Of a stretch of DNA of 64,000 bases, positions 8,712 to 17,529 are shown one piece after another. Origin of the DNA: Bacteroidota bacterium. GTDB taxonomy: Bacteria; Bacteroidota; Bacteroidia; Cytophagales; Cytophagaceae. Position numbers and translations under genes: made by a program. The stretch is taken from positions 47,221-111,220 of the forward strand of contig JAEWAY010000010.1 of assembly GCA_023391415.1 (NCBI GenBank), read 5' to 3'. Each line of letters opens with the position of its first letter. Within the stretch, counting starts at the first letter, position 1. Under the pieces are notes generated by a model. It was not told the DNA's origin. It saw nothing but the letters and a program-made list of their open reading frames with translations, and did not search any database.

Positions 8712-9197
8712 TTACCGCCCTTTCGTATTGTCCCTTATACGCGTATCATATTCATCTCTCCGGTCTACCGCGACGAAGCGTCTCCTGTACCGATCACGCA
8801 AATCTCTTTCATCCTCCCTATTAAGACTGTAACCCTTGATATCCTCATCGTCCTGGTATACAGTGATCAAATCCGCCAACCTATCGCCAAAACCCGGCAG
8901 ATCCTCATATACAAAATGCCATATCGCGTGGGTATCCAGCTCCAGATAGTGATCCATTCCTCCGTATTGTAAGCCCTTGAGCACATCCCAGTCAAAATCT
9001 CCATGATTGTCCTTAAACTCATCGGTGAGCAGCGAAGCCGCTCCTCCTATCTGGGCTAACTGCGCGAAAACCGCCTCCTGCACTTGCTCCTGCCGGGCAA
9101 ACTCAGTTTGATTGGAATATTCCGTATATCCCATAATCTCCCGGATGGAGTCCCGAATATCTATCAGTCTGATTATGTCCTCTTCCTTTATCGCCAT
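8712..9197 (-). CDS. HepT-like (DUF86) protein with altered active site
   Basis: The core (about residues 33-103) reads like the HepT/DUF86 fold: QEAVFAQLAQIGGAASLL, DEFKDNHGDFDWDVLKGL and AIWHFVYEDLPGF. HepT proteins are HEPN RNases of toxin-antitoxin pairs with an R-x4-H-x-Y motif. Here the aligned segment is Gln77...Asp82-His83-Tyr84, so the Arg and probably the His are replaced. A charged Arg/Asp-rich tail of about 40 residues extends beyond the usual end. No MntA-like nucleotidyltransferase lies beside it. I chose the ATG at 9197 (MAIKEEDIIR) after GGAAGAGGGT; an upstream ATG at 9272 would add 25 residues unlike the family. Probably not an active RNase; role unknown. Confidence 0.65.
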   Translation of the reverse strand: MAIKEEDIIRLIDIRDSIREIMGYTEYSNQTEFARQEQVQEAVFAQLAQIGGAASLLTDEFKDNHGDFDWDVLKGLQYGGMDHYLELDTHAIWHFVYEDLPGFGDRLADLITVYQDDEDIKGYSLNREDERDLRDRYRRRFVAVDRRDEYDTRIRDNTKGR

Positions 9198-9307
9198 ACC
9201 CTCTTCCTTTACTCTAACTAATAAAATCGTCGTCTTAATAAAAAAACATTTATCAGCACCGGCAAAGTTCACTCTACATAAATCGCGCGTATAGATATCT
9301 CAAACGG

Positions 9308-9341
9308 CAAAAAAAAATGGCTGTCGTATGCAAACAGCCAT
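9308..9341 (-). terminator. terminator of the OsmC gene
   Basis: ATGGCTGT (9317-9324) pairs with ACAGCCAT (9334-9341). On the minus strand the stem is followed by a run of nine T residues, a typical intrinsic terminator, 29 bases after the stop codon of the OsmC gene. Confidence 0.75.
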
Positions 9342-9369
9342 CACGAATCCGATTGGAAATTCTTAAGCT

Positions 9370-9807
9370 TCACGCTTCTTGTCTGAGCTGAGCTTTTACC
9401 CTAAAATCAACTCCTTTGAGCGCTTTGGCTACCGGACAGTTTTTTTTGACTTCATCCACGTGTTTCTGAAAAGTTGACAGATCCATACGCTCCACATCGG
9501 CGTCTACATTGACTTCGATCCGACTTATGGTAAATCCATCGCTCGATTTTTCGAGAAGCACCTTGTCGCTGGTATGTATTTTCCTGACCTTAAATCCATC
9601 GGCGCTCAGCGCGTTGGCCAGCGCCATGGAAAAGCAGGAAGCATGGGCGGCAGCGATCAATTCTTCGGGATTGGAGCCATCACGGTCTTCAAAACGGGTA
9701 GCGAAGTTGTATGAGGCTTCCTTTACGACTCCACTCTCCAATGAAAACATTCCCTCGCCATCTTTCAGATTTCCTTTCCAGACAGCATGCGCTTTTTTCT
9801 GAATCAT
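9370..9807 (-). CDS. osmC: OsmC family organic-hydroperoxide peroxidase
   Basis: Small cytoplasmic thiol peroxidase that reduces organic hydroperoxides, 145 aa, the normal length for OsmC (143 in E. coli). Both conserved cysteines are present: Cys58 in AAAHASCFSMAL and Cys124 in KKNCPVAKAL. The N-terminal AHAVWKGNLKDGEG is typical of OsmC rather than Ohr. It is divergent from the peroxiredoxin gene with 138 bases between the start codons, so the two oxidative-stress genes may share a regulatory region, although I saw no clear operator in it. Confidence 0.92.
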   Translation of the reverse strand: MIQKKAHAVWKGNLKDGEGMFSLESGVVKEASYNFATRFEDRDGSNPEELIAAAHASCFSMALANALSADGFKVRKIHTSDKVLLEKSSDGFTISRIEVNVDADVERMDLSTFQKHVDEVKKNCPVAKALKGVDFRVKAQLRQEA

Positions 9808-9945
9808 AAATATTCGGTTTAGTTAGATGAAAATTTGAAATATGGTCCTATATTTAGACGTATTTCTGAAACAAGAACGGAACGGATTTTGTTTGAGAAT
9901 ACACAGGTTCTATAATTTTTAACACTACATTATTCCTAGATAATT

Positions 9946-10584
9946 ATGGCAACATTAAGACTTGGAGACGTGGCTCCCGACTTTACCGCGGAAACCACTG
10001 AAGGCACTATCAACTTTCATGAATGGATTGGTGACAAATGGTGTGTATTGTTTTCACATCCCGCGGACTATACTCCAGTATGTACCACTGAATTGGGCAT
10101 GGTTTCCCGTTATAAAAAAGAGTTTGACAAACGCGATACAAAAGTAATCGCCGTAAGTGTGGATCCTCTTGATTCGCATAGAGGCTGGGTAAAAGATATC
10201 AACGAAACGCAAAGCTGCGTGGTGGATTATCCAATCATAGCGGATCCGAATCGTAAAGTGGCCACGCTGTACGATATGATTCACCCGAACGCCAATGAAA
10301 CGTTTACCGTACGGTCGGTATTTATCGTAGGACCGGATAAAAAGATTAAACTTACTCTGACCTATCCAGCTTCTACCGGAAGAAACTTTGACGAGATACT
10401 AAGGGTTATCGACTCGCTACAACTGACTGCCAACTACTCAGTGGCGACTCCGGCCAACTGGAAAGATGGCGAGGACGTAGTTATTTCTCCCGCTATCAAA
10501 AACGCGGACATTCCGGCCAAGTTTCCCAAAGGCCATAAAGAAATAAAGCCCTATCTGCGTACGACGCCGCAGCCCAATAAATAA
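9946..10584 (+). CDS. 1-Cys peroxiredoxin (Prx6 family)
   Basis: Thiol peroxidase reducing hydrogen peroxide and alkyl hydroperoxides. The 212-residue protein carries the peroxidatic Cys46 in SHPADYTPVCTTEL, the partner Arg in the later RSVFIVGPDKKIK region, and the long C-terminal domain (residues about 150-212, with FPKGHKEIKPYLR) that marks the Prx6 group. I see no clear resolving cysteine. A TTTG near 9890 and an AT-rich TATAATTTTT about 17 bases on could be a promoter but do not match the consensus well. A strong terminator follows. Confidence 0.93.
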   Translation: MATLRLGDVAPDFTAETTEGTINFHEWIGDKWCVLFSHPADYTPVCTTELGMVSRYKKEFDKRDTKVIAVSVDPLDSHRGWVKDINETQSCVVDYPIIADPNRKVATLYDMIHPNANETFTVRSVFIVGPDKKIKLTLTYPASTGRNFDEILRVIDSLQLTANYSVATPANWKDGEDVVISPAIKNADIPAKFPKGHKEIKPYLRTTPQPNK

Positions 10585-10593
10585 TCTATCGAC

Positions 10594-10627
10594 AAAACCC
10601 CGGATACCCGGGGTTTTATTTTTTTAT
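10594..10627 (+). terminator. terminator after peroxiredoxin gene
   Basis: AAAACCCCGG (10594-10603) pairs with CCGGGGTTTT (10608-10617), with a four-base loop and then ATTTTTTTAT. Textbook intrinsic terminator 10 bases after the stop. Confidence 0.8.
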
Positions 10628-10703
10628 GTAATGGGAAAAAAATATGTCCCATTTTACCCTGCAAGTTGTCATTTTTTACATCCTTTCTGATTTGTTTCTG
10701 TAT

Positions 10704-10711
10704 TAGTTTTG
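10704..10711 (+). promoter_or_regulatory. possible -7 promoter element
   Basis: TAGTTTTG matches TAnnTTTG and lies about 85 bases ahead of the DUF1801 gene. There is no TTTG at the ideal -33 spacing, only TTTC at 10684, so support is weak. Confidence 0.35.
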
Positions 10712-10795
10712 TACTGTTATCAGATCGCTGTCAAGCCAACATTAATATAAGAAATCAACAATGGAATCTTATCATAACTCTTAGAAGCAATAACT

Positions 10796-11185
10796 ATGAA
10801 CTCCGCTATCCAGGATTATAACGACTCGCGAGCAGGCGAGGAAAAGACCATATGCGACCTATTGGCATATGAGATCAGCGATTGCCTGCCCGACGCGGAA
10901 AACAAAATATGGCACGCCCATCCGGTATGGTTTCTGGAAGGAAACCCCATAATCGGGTACAGTAAACTGAAAGACTGCATACGCCTGCTTTTCTGGAGCG
11001 GCCAGTCTTTTGAAGAAGAAGATTTGCAAAAAGAAGGGAAATTTAAGGCTGCCGAAGTTCGATATACTTCCCCTGATCAGATTAAAAGGGAAGATTTGCG
11101 TCGCTGGCTTAAAAAAGCGAGAGAGATTCAATGGGATTATAAGAATCTTATCAAACGGAAGGGAGTACTCGAACGATTAAAATAA
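10796..11185 (+). CDS. DUF1801 (YdhG-like) domain protein
   Basis: A 129-residue soluble protein of the DUF1801 family, recognised from NKIWHAHPVWFLEGNPIIGYSK and the following LFWSGQSF block; the C-terminus is a charged helix (RWLKKAREIQWDYKNL). The family adopts a YdhG-like fold and its molecular function is unknown. The gene starts about 85 bases after a possible -7 element and is followed after 4 bases by the alpha-CTD-like gene, so the two are almost certainly cotranscribed. Confidence 0.7.
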   Translation: MNSAIQDYNDSRAGEEKTICDLLAYEISDCLPDAENKIWHAHPVWFLEGNPIIGYSKLKDCIRLLFWSGQSFEEEDLQKEGKFKAAEVRYTSPDQIKREDLRRWLKKAREIQWDYKNLIKRKGVLERLK

Positions 11186-11189
11186 CCGG

Positions 11190-11483
11190 ATGATGGTCAA
11201 CCCAAAAACGTCGCGCGTATGTGAAAAAGGGCACCAGTACTACAAGTCTTCGGACTGTCCTACCTGCCCGGACTGTGAACGCGAACGAGCCCCGGAATCC
11301 GGATTCCTTTCCAAACTCAGCGCTCCCGCGAGACGGGCTCTGGAACATGAGAATATTCTGACTCTGCAAAAACTGGCCATATGGTCCAAAAAGGAGGTAC
11401 TCGCGCTACATGGTATAGGTCCCGCTTCGATTCCGATACTTGAAAAAGAACTGAAAATGGCTGGACTTGGGTTTAGGGAATAA
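11190..11483 (+). CDS. RNA polymerase alpha-CTD-like helix-hairpin-helix protein with zinc ribbon
   Basis: A 97-residue protein in two parts. Residues about 9-30 carry CEKGH...SSDCPTCPDC, a probable zinc knuckle. Residues about 40-95 (LSAPARRALEHENILTLQKLAIWSKKEVLALHGIGPASI) match the C-terminal domain of RNA polymerase alpha, whose helix-hairpin-helix binds DNA. It therefore looks like a stand-alone small DNA-binding protein, not part of RpoA. It begins 4 bases after the DUF1801 gene. Similar pairs are known in Bacteroidota; the biological role is not. Confidence 0.75.
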   Translation: MMVNPKTSRVCEKGHQYYKSSDCPTCPDCERERAPESGFLSKLSAPARRALEHENILTLQKLAIWSKKEVLALHGIGPASIPILEKELKMAGLGFRE

Positions 11484-11584
11484 AATAATTTCACTATATC
11501 CGTATTATACACGCGTATTTGTCCATTGTAATAATTAAAAACGCGCATACTTTAAGCCATTGCAGGATGAACCCTGAGGAAAAG

Positions 11585-11622
11585 AACGGCAAGAATAAGG
11601 TACCTTATTTCTTGCCGTTTAT
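11585..11622. terminator. long hairpin between convergent genes
   Basis: AACGGCAAGAATAAGG (11585-11600) pairs with CCTTATTTCTTGCCGTT (11603-11619) with one bulged base, about 16 bp in all. Followed by TTATATAA on the plus strand. It lies 100 bases after the alpha-CTD-like gene and 130 bases beyond the stop of the convergent peptidase gene, so it could serve either. No gene is seen elsewhere in 11,484-11,749. Confidence 0.55.
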
Positions 11623-11749
11623 ATAATTTCCTGTTTACTTTTTCCTCTGCGAATATGCACTAAAGGATTAAATAAACGACAAAGCCCGGATATTCCATGC
11701 TTGTTGTTTATTGAGTTCTTTCATAGAGAAAATCATGCTATACATAAGG

Positions 11750-14700
11750 CTATCGAACCAACAGTTTCATGTTACGATACCCACCCTGCCCAGTATGTAT
11801 TTGTACCATATAAAATCCCGAAGACAACTTCGGTATTAATTTTTTGTCCCCCTCAAAAAAAGTTTCACCAGTTATTCCCAATATCCTGACATATTTCACT
11901 TCCTCCTCGCTATCGATCGTAAAACTTCCATCATCACTCGGATTGGGATATATAGACACAAGGAAGTCAGATGAGGTAGAGGCGACTAAGGAAGTAACCG
12001 GAACCGTTCCCTTGAGATATACATAAAAGTCAAAGCCGCTGGCCTGCTCAAATACACCACAGGTATTGGCAACCGCGTAGCCTGGTTCACTGATTAAATA
12101 ACGAAGCCTGGACAAGCCTGTACCCATATTATCAGGCAACTGGAAACGAAATGTGCCGGAACAAGCAAAATCATCTGCCATTCTTTCTACTACAATCTCC
12201 TCTTCTGAAAACTCGCTATCTCGGTTCACATCCAGATATACCCGGATATTTCTTTGACTTCCGGAAGACCCTGTCTCGCAAGGATATTTTAACGAAACAA
12301 ACAAGTCGTAGGTAGCGTCATGGTATAAGGTATCGACAGGGTTATAGAGATATGGAAATTTGAATTTATTATTGTCAGAGCAATTGGATATCCCTCTATA
12401 TAGAATCTGCTTCCTTTTCCCATCTTTCGTCTGCCAGACATAGGACAGAGGTTCAATACAATTGCTATTCTTAAATTCGGGGGTGCAGTAGCCCTCAAAA
12501 TCCTCGATTGTCAATGTATTGGAAAGTAACTCACCTCCAAGTGAACGTATTTGGTATTTCAGCAGTGTATCCACCTCCATCAGACGAATGTCTTCATAGT
12601 AGCCATTGGTCAGAAGAATCGTGTCCAACCTCAGGATATTGTTAACGTTGCCATTATAGGATCTGTACAGCAAGGCTTTTATTCCATCCATACCGTTTTC
12701 GACATTCCATTCAAGTCTGGGAACATTCCCTTCATACGCCCCACTCAATTGAAAAATGACGTCAGTGCCAGCGTCATCTACCTCGACCAAAGCCGTATTG
12801 CTCAGCAACGCTCCATTAATGGCATCTTTTATGACATAGAAATATGTTCCATTTGAGCCAACCAGATCCGACAAGGTTAATTGATCCAGACGAGGCGTTC
12901 CTATCAGCAAAAGAGTTTCCGCGGATCTTCCGCGATAAACATTTACACGCGTTTCCCCAGCAATATTATCGTAAGACCAGACCAGTTTATTTAGGTAGGA
13001 GCCCTGACGTACAGCGGACAATACCACTGGCAGGCTGTTGAGTCTATCTTTAATTTCTATTTCATAATCTTTGGTTTCACCCAGAGAAAGAGCTTTGCAA
13101 GCTGTCATTTTGGAATCATTGCTTATACGAACCCTCAATCCGGTAAATCCCGGAAGCGCTTCATCCGGAACATAAATTGTCCCGGTATAGGTGGTACCGG
13201 ACGAGACAAGTTGAAACTCCTCGTTCGCGTCATCAAAATCACCGTCCTGATTAAAGTCAATCCAGGCTTTTACCCTAGCGAGATAATACGAACCATTTCT
13301 TGTTTTCTGCTTTATACTAACGGTATAAAGACTTCTTTTGTACATTGAAGTGGCCGCTCCTTCATACAGTTGATATCCGCTTTGGGAGCATGTTTCCGAC
13401 TGCCGGAACTTTGTTTCTCCCTGAATAGTTATTTCCTCCGTTTCATATTCAGCATTGCAAGCCGAAATAAAAGAAGGGACGCAATAAGTATAGGAATCTA
13501 TTTGGGTACTGACAGTATTGCTTAGAAGGGCTTGATCATTAAGATTTCTCAAGAAATAGGTGTATTCGCCATTCCCAAATACCGGTAACTGGTATGCCAA
13601 CTGATCGACCGACAGAGTATCCAGCACCCTTGTTTCTTGTCCGTTGTCCATGTATATGGTAACCATCGATCCCTGCGGCAATCCGCTATTAGTCCATCTG
13701 AGTTTAGCATCATCGCCGATTGTAAGCTGGAGAGGGTAATTTGAAGGACGATCGCTGACTTCGATCAGGTAATCCTGAGTTTCTCCATAAGAAGTATTTC
13801 CACAAGCCGATATGGAGGCGTCTCCGGAATCCACAATTCTAATCCGTGCTCTTTTGATACCTGGTTTTACGGAAGTATTCATGATTAATCTGGCAACATA
13901 GGCGTTCATAGCTGATGAATAGTTGACCATCCAGCGTTCATTTTCTTCATCAAAAGTTCCGTCTTCGTTCAGATCGATCCATAACAATACCTTGAAGAGA
14001 GGGAAAATGACGCCTTTTGTCATCTGTGTCACTTTTAATTGATAAGGGATTTCCTTGTACATGGCAATCGTATCCGCGAAGTAAAAGTCATACGCGTAAT
14101 CGGAGCATTCACTTATATGTTCAAGTTTTGTTTCGCCGTAAAATCCAACGCTCTTGATTCCGATATAAGGATATTCTCCATTATATGTATAATTGTCCTG
14201 CAGGCATTGCTTGTTATTGAGCGGAAAGCAATAGCTTTCAGAGGTAGTATAACTGGCTGCCACGCTAAAACCATCAGGCGAATTTAAAGGCTTTAATCTA
14301 AAGTAATAGGTCGTATGATTCTTTAGATTTTCTACAATGACATCCCTTGAAGCAGCAGATATAATGGAGGAAAAATGGAAATTCTGATCATTGCCCTCTG
14401 AAATTTCCAATACATAGGCCAAAGCGTCAGTCTGGCTGTCTTTCCATTTCAAACGAACTCCATAGACAGGGTCGGCAACAGCTACCAGATCAACAGGCGG
14501 CAGAAGGCTTCCGCAGGTATTTGTCCATCTGGAACGGACTGGTAAATCTTTGTAACTCCGCATCAATTCATTCTGATCTGAGGTAAACTCTTCGGGCTTG
14601 CAACCATTGTAGTAAGACATAATGTTGTTCAACATTGGTTGATACCTATCACCGTTCAGGTCATATAATTCTTCGGTATAAACACAGCCCGGAAAATACA

Positions 14701-15406
14701 CCGGACCGCCAGGAACATGAGGATCCGCGGGAGTATCGCAAAGATAGTCGCCCGCGTTCTCACAGTTAGCCCCGGCACCCCTCGTCACCAATTCCCTAAG
14801 AGCAATGTTCGCGTTGTTACTATTATTGAAGGTATGCTGAAGACCGTAAAAATGGCCCATTTCATGGGTCAGCGTATATTCATCCGAAGCCTGGCTCATA
14901 TATATCCGCAAAGGACCATAAGGTAGATAGGCAAAACCGCCCACCTCAGATCCATTCCTTTTGACAGACCTGTAATAAATCACGTTGATGGCGTCAGGCT
15001 CTTCCTCTCCGATAGGCAAATCTGTGGAACTGTCATCGGACGAAAAGCGATAGGTAAGATCCGACGCGATATAATTGATTTGCCCGCATAGGTAAAACTG
15101 GATGTTTATTTGGGCAAAATGACGATTCATTAAAGTAAACGATTCCATAAATCGCGGCATATTTACACCTCCTTCACCATCGCTTCGGGTCATCACATGC
15201 AGCTTTACGGGTACGTACATAGTAGATCCAGAGGTGACGCGCTGTCCGGATGCCGTTTTTCTTACTTGGCGCAGGGTTTCCAGATATGAGATTTGCTCTT
15301 CTTCTGTCATATGAAAACCGCACTGGGCATATCCTTCACCTGTCCACTGGAAGAAAAAGAACAAAATTCCCAATAGGGTAAATAAATTTTTTGTTGAACG
15401 CGACAT
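11750..15406 (-). CDS. secreted M43 (pappalysin-type) metallopeptidase with GEVED and T9SS sorting domains
   Basis: Large exported protease, 1218 aa. An N-terminal signal peptide (about residues 1-27, ending GYAQ) leads into the catalytic domain with the zinc motif HEMGHFYGLQH (His181, Glu182, His185, His191) and the Met-turn NNIMSYY, as in the M43/metzincin group. Then follow a fibronectin-III-like region (VDLVAVADPVYGVRLKWKDS) and at least three GEVED-type repeats recognisable by NEDGTFDEENE, NQDGDFDDANEEF and KDYEIEIKDR. The C-terminus (SIYPNPSDDGSFTI ... GFYMVQIHTGQG ... MKLLVR) is a type A sorting domain for type IX secretion. Expected on the cell surface or released, degrading proteins. 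Confidence 0.9.
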   Translation of the reverse strand: MSRSTKNLFTLLGILFFFFQWTGEGYAQCGFHMTEEEQISYLETLRQVRKTASGQRVTSGSTMYVPVKLHVMTRSDGEGGVNMPRFMESFTLMNRHFAQINIQFYLCGQINYIASDLTYRFSSDDSSTDLPIGEEEPDAINVIYYRSVKRNGSEVGGFAYLPYGPLRIYMSQASDEYTLTHEMGHFYGLQHTFNNSNNANIALRELVTRGAGANCENAGDYLCDTPADPHVPGGPVYFPGCVYTEELYDLNGDRYQPMLNNIMSYYNGCKPEEFTSDQNELMRSYKDLPVRSRWTNTCGSLLPPVDLVAVADPVYGVRLKWKDSQTDALAYVLEISEGNDQNFHFSSIISAASRDVIVENLKNHTTYYFRLKPLNSPDGFSVAASYTTSESYCFPLNNKQCLQDNYTYNGEYPYIGIKSVGFYGETKLEHISECSDYAYDFYFADTIAMYKEIPYQLKVTQMTKGVIFPLFKVLLWIDLNEDGTFDEENERWMVNYSSAMNAYVARLIMNTSVKPGIKRARIRIVDSGDASISACGNTSYGETQDYLIEVSDRPSNYPLQLTIGDDAKLRWTNSGLPQGSMVTIYMDNGQETRVLDTLSVDQLAYQLPVFGNGEYTYFLRNLNDQALLSNTVSTQIDSYTYCVPSFISACNAEYETEEITIQGETKFRQSETCSQSGYQLYEGAATSMYKRSLYTVSIKQKTRNGSYYLARVKAWIDFNQDGDFDDANEEFQLVSSGTTYTGTIYVPDEALPGFTGLRVRISNDSKMTACKALSLGETKDYEIEIKDRLNSLPVVLSAVRQGSYLNKLVWSYDNIAGETRVNVYRGRSAETLLLIGTPRLDQLTLSDLVGSNGTYFYVIKDAINGALLSNTALVEVDDAGTDVIFQLSGAYEGNVPRLEWNVENGMDGIKALLYRSYNGNVNNILRLDTILLTNGYYEDIRLMEVDTLLKYQIRSLGGELLSNTLTIEDFEGYCTPEFKNSNCIEPLSYVWQTKDGKRKQILYRGISNCSDNNKFKFPYLYNPVDTLYHDATYDLFVSLKYPCETGSSGSQRNIRVYLDVNRDSEFSEEEIVVERMADDFACSGTFRFQLPDNMGTGLSRLRYLISEPGYAVANTCGVFEQASGFDFYVYLKGTVPVTSLVASTSSDFLVSIYPNPSDDGSFTIDSEEEVKYVRILGITGETFFEGDKKLIPKLSSGFYMVQIHTGQGGYRNMKLLVR

Positions 15407-15511
15407 ATATTTTTAACTTATTATAGATTTAAGATAAGCGTTATTGTCAGATAACTTGCTCTTAATGAATAGCTATGAGACTCCGGAATACTTTTTGAGA
15501 TTTACAGGATA

Positions 15512-17011
15512 TTATAAAGCTTTAAACTTTACACCCATAGAAGGAGAAATTTTTAATAAAGCTGGTGTAGGACCTGAGGTTATGACCTTAACAGGAGTCT
15601 GGTCTTCATAATACTCCTGATGGAAATTGCCCAATACTTCCAGCGTTTCTCCGCTAACTCCAAAATAAACTTTCGCGTTCTCACCTTCCGTCCAGTCTTT
15701 TGTCTTTAAAATCGGAAAATACTGCCCATCTCCGAGTTTGCCCGTCTTGTCAAGACTCATCGCAAAGAAATATTGCCATTTTTTTTGGCCTTTGGTATCA
15801 CAGGCGCAAAATCTAAAATCCCTTGTAGCTACCAGATAGTAGCCATCCCGATTTTGATTAGGAAGGATATCGAGCCACCCCTGTCCAAAAATATCCTCGA
15901 AACAAAGTGTATTTTTTCTTCCGGCATCCTCAAACGAATTGACATCTACCTCCCATGACTGCACAGATTCTATTTTACCTTCTTTGAATTCGAGTAAGTG
16001 AAATGAATTCGAGTTGGGATTTTTGACGCCCAGTGTTTGATTATTAATCATGGCGATACAATACCTGTTCTCCTGTCCTGGCAAAAATTTGAGGTATTTC
16101 ACCTTTAATCTGTTCGTTGAAAAAAATCTATTGTCCAAAGCGGAAGTTGACAGTCCGGTGTTCGTGTTAATGTTCAACCACATAAATTCATTTTCAATAG
16201 CCGCGCTACCTCTTGAGCAATCTATGCAGTTATTGATCATCAGGGAAACTGTCTGCCCAGAGAATGCAAGAGCACGCACAGTCGTCTTTTTATATTTTTT
16301 GTAATCCTTCAAGTCAAAAGTCTTTATCAAATTAAACGATTTGTCATAAAGCATTACTTTCTGTTCACCGGTAGCATAGGTCAACGCGTCCAAAAAAAGC
16401 TCCTGTGACTGAAACACTATATAGCTGCTATTGTCCTCGTTAGATAGTATCCGCGTGGTATACTTTTTCCCGGGAATTGATGAATCCATAAGAGACTTAG
16501 GAGCACCTACGGGCTTAAACGACTTATCCAGCTTCTGACACACCAGAAAAGAATGCTTGGCCATATCCCCTGTCCTGTTTACAAGTGTATAGGAAAACGA
16601 TGTTTGTCCGCTCGCTGCTCTATTTCCCGACGCTTCGGATATAAACTCAGCGCTTCCTATATCATAGACCACGTAAAAAGATCCGTCCGCGCTCAAAAAA
16701 AGTTCTCCCCGGTTTACAGCCTGGATTGATTTCAATTTTACGCCCTCCGGCATAAGGATGTCAATCGGATATTCCTTAATCATCTTGTAATCCTTCTCAC
16801 TATATACCCTGACTATAGGTCGGAGCATCTCATCCGACCTGCCAAAACCAAGTTTGTAGATTTTACCCTCTGAAACGATCGCTGTTTGGCTCCGACTCAG
16901 TCCTTTCATAAAAATTTCCTGGTCATATGTGCCGGATTGCGCTGTCAGACGATCGGAAACACCCATCACTATGATGAGTAAAAGCAGAAAATATTTGAGT
17001 TTAGTGTTCAT
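15512..17011 (-). CDS. secreted protein of unknown function
   Basis: I do not recognise this 499-residue protein. It begins with a clear signal peptide (MNTKLKYFLLLLIIVMGV ... LTAQ), which is why I chose the ATG at 17011 rather than the one at 17089, whose extra 26 residues form a second hydrophobic stretch. The mature part is beta-rich with repeated short strands (YSEKDYKMIKEYPIDIL, MLYDKSFNLIKTFDL, LEFKEGKIESVQSW), compatible with a six- to eight-bladed propeller. No sorting domain or lipobox is visible, so periplasmic location is likely. It lies 105 bases upstream of the M43 peptidase gene on the same strand, and a Fur-like site lies about 120 bases ahead of its start. Confidence 0.6.
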   Translation of the reverse strand: MNTKLKYFLLLLIIVMGVSDRLTAQSGTYDQEIFMKGLSRSQTAIVSEGKIYKLGFGRSDEMLRPIVRVYSEKDYKMIKEYPIDILMPEGVKLKSIQAVNRGELFLSADGSFYVVYDIGSAEFISEASGNRAASGQTSFSYTLVNRTGDMAKHSFLVCQKLDKSFKPVGAPKSLMDSSIPGKKYTTRILSNEDNSSYIVFQSQELFLDALTYATGEQKVMLYDKSFNLIKTFDLKDYKKYKKTTVRALAFSGQTVSLMINNCIDCSRGSAAIENEFMWLNINTNTGLSTSALDNRFFSTNRLKVKYLKFLPGQENRYCIAMINNQTLGVKNPNSNSFHLLEFKEGKIESVQSWEVDVNSFEDAGRKNTLCFEDIFGQGWLDILPNQNRDGYYLVATRDFRFCACDTKGQKKWQYFFAMSLDKTGKLGDGQYFPILKTKDWTEGENAKVYFGVSGETLEVLGNFHQEYYEDQTPVKVITSGPTPALLKISPSMGVKFKAL

Positions 17012-17133
17012 AATAACTATTAAAAGTATTCCAAAATTAAAAATACACAGCAATATACTAACATATATCCAGCCGTTTGTCAAATACACGCGTTAATTAT
17101 TTGCTATGTAAAATAAATACTCCGGGATCCCTG

Positions 17134-17152
17134 GAAAATAATTATCATTTTC
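17134..17152 (-). promoter_or_regulatory. possible Fur-like operator
   Basis: Read on the minus strand the 19 bases GAAAATGATAATTATTTTC match the classical Fur consensus at 16 of 19 positions. The site lies upstream of the secreted-protein gene that starts at 17011. The region is AT-rich, which raises the chance of a random match. The rest of the 17,012-17,449 gap shows no gene or tRNA. Confidence 0.3.
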
Positions 17153-17449
17153 ATTAACAAGCAAAATTTAAGCTTAATGATGTATTTACATTCTCGAAAT
17201 AGCCCCATGAAAAATGTTCTGTATCCGGGTTTAGAGATGTGTTTGGTTTTTTTCCTGTAATGCGCGGACTATGAATAATGACATCAAGTACAAGCAATTT
17301 CAGCAACGTAAAAAGCAGTCTCTACAGGGAAAAAATCTTTCGGACCAAAACCATTTTTCGGCCAATCCCTTGATCCTGTTTTCAAAATCCACTCTTGCCT
17401 TGTAATTCATTTACTGTACCTGTAGCAAGATTTTAAATCAGCTTGTTTA

Positions 17450-17496
17450 TATAAAAACTCAGGCACGCGCTATTCCTCCATGGAAGCCGCGTGCCT
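17450..17496 (-). terminator. terminator of the FAD/Fe-S dehydrogenase gene
   Basis: AGGCACGCG (17461-17469) pairs with CGCGTGCCT (17488-17496). On the minus strand the stem is followed by GAGTTTTTATAT. It lies 33 bases after the stop codon. Confidence 0.65.
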
Positions 17497-17529
17497 GACT
17501 CAGATTTATTTATCAATCTCTATTCTCCT

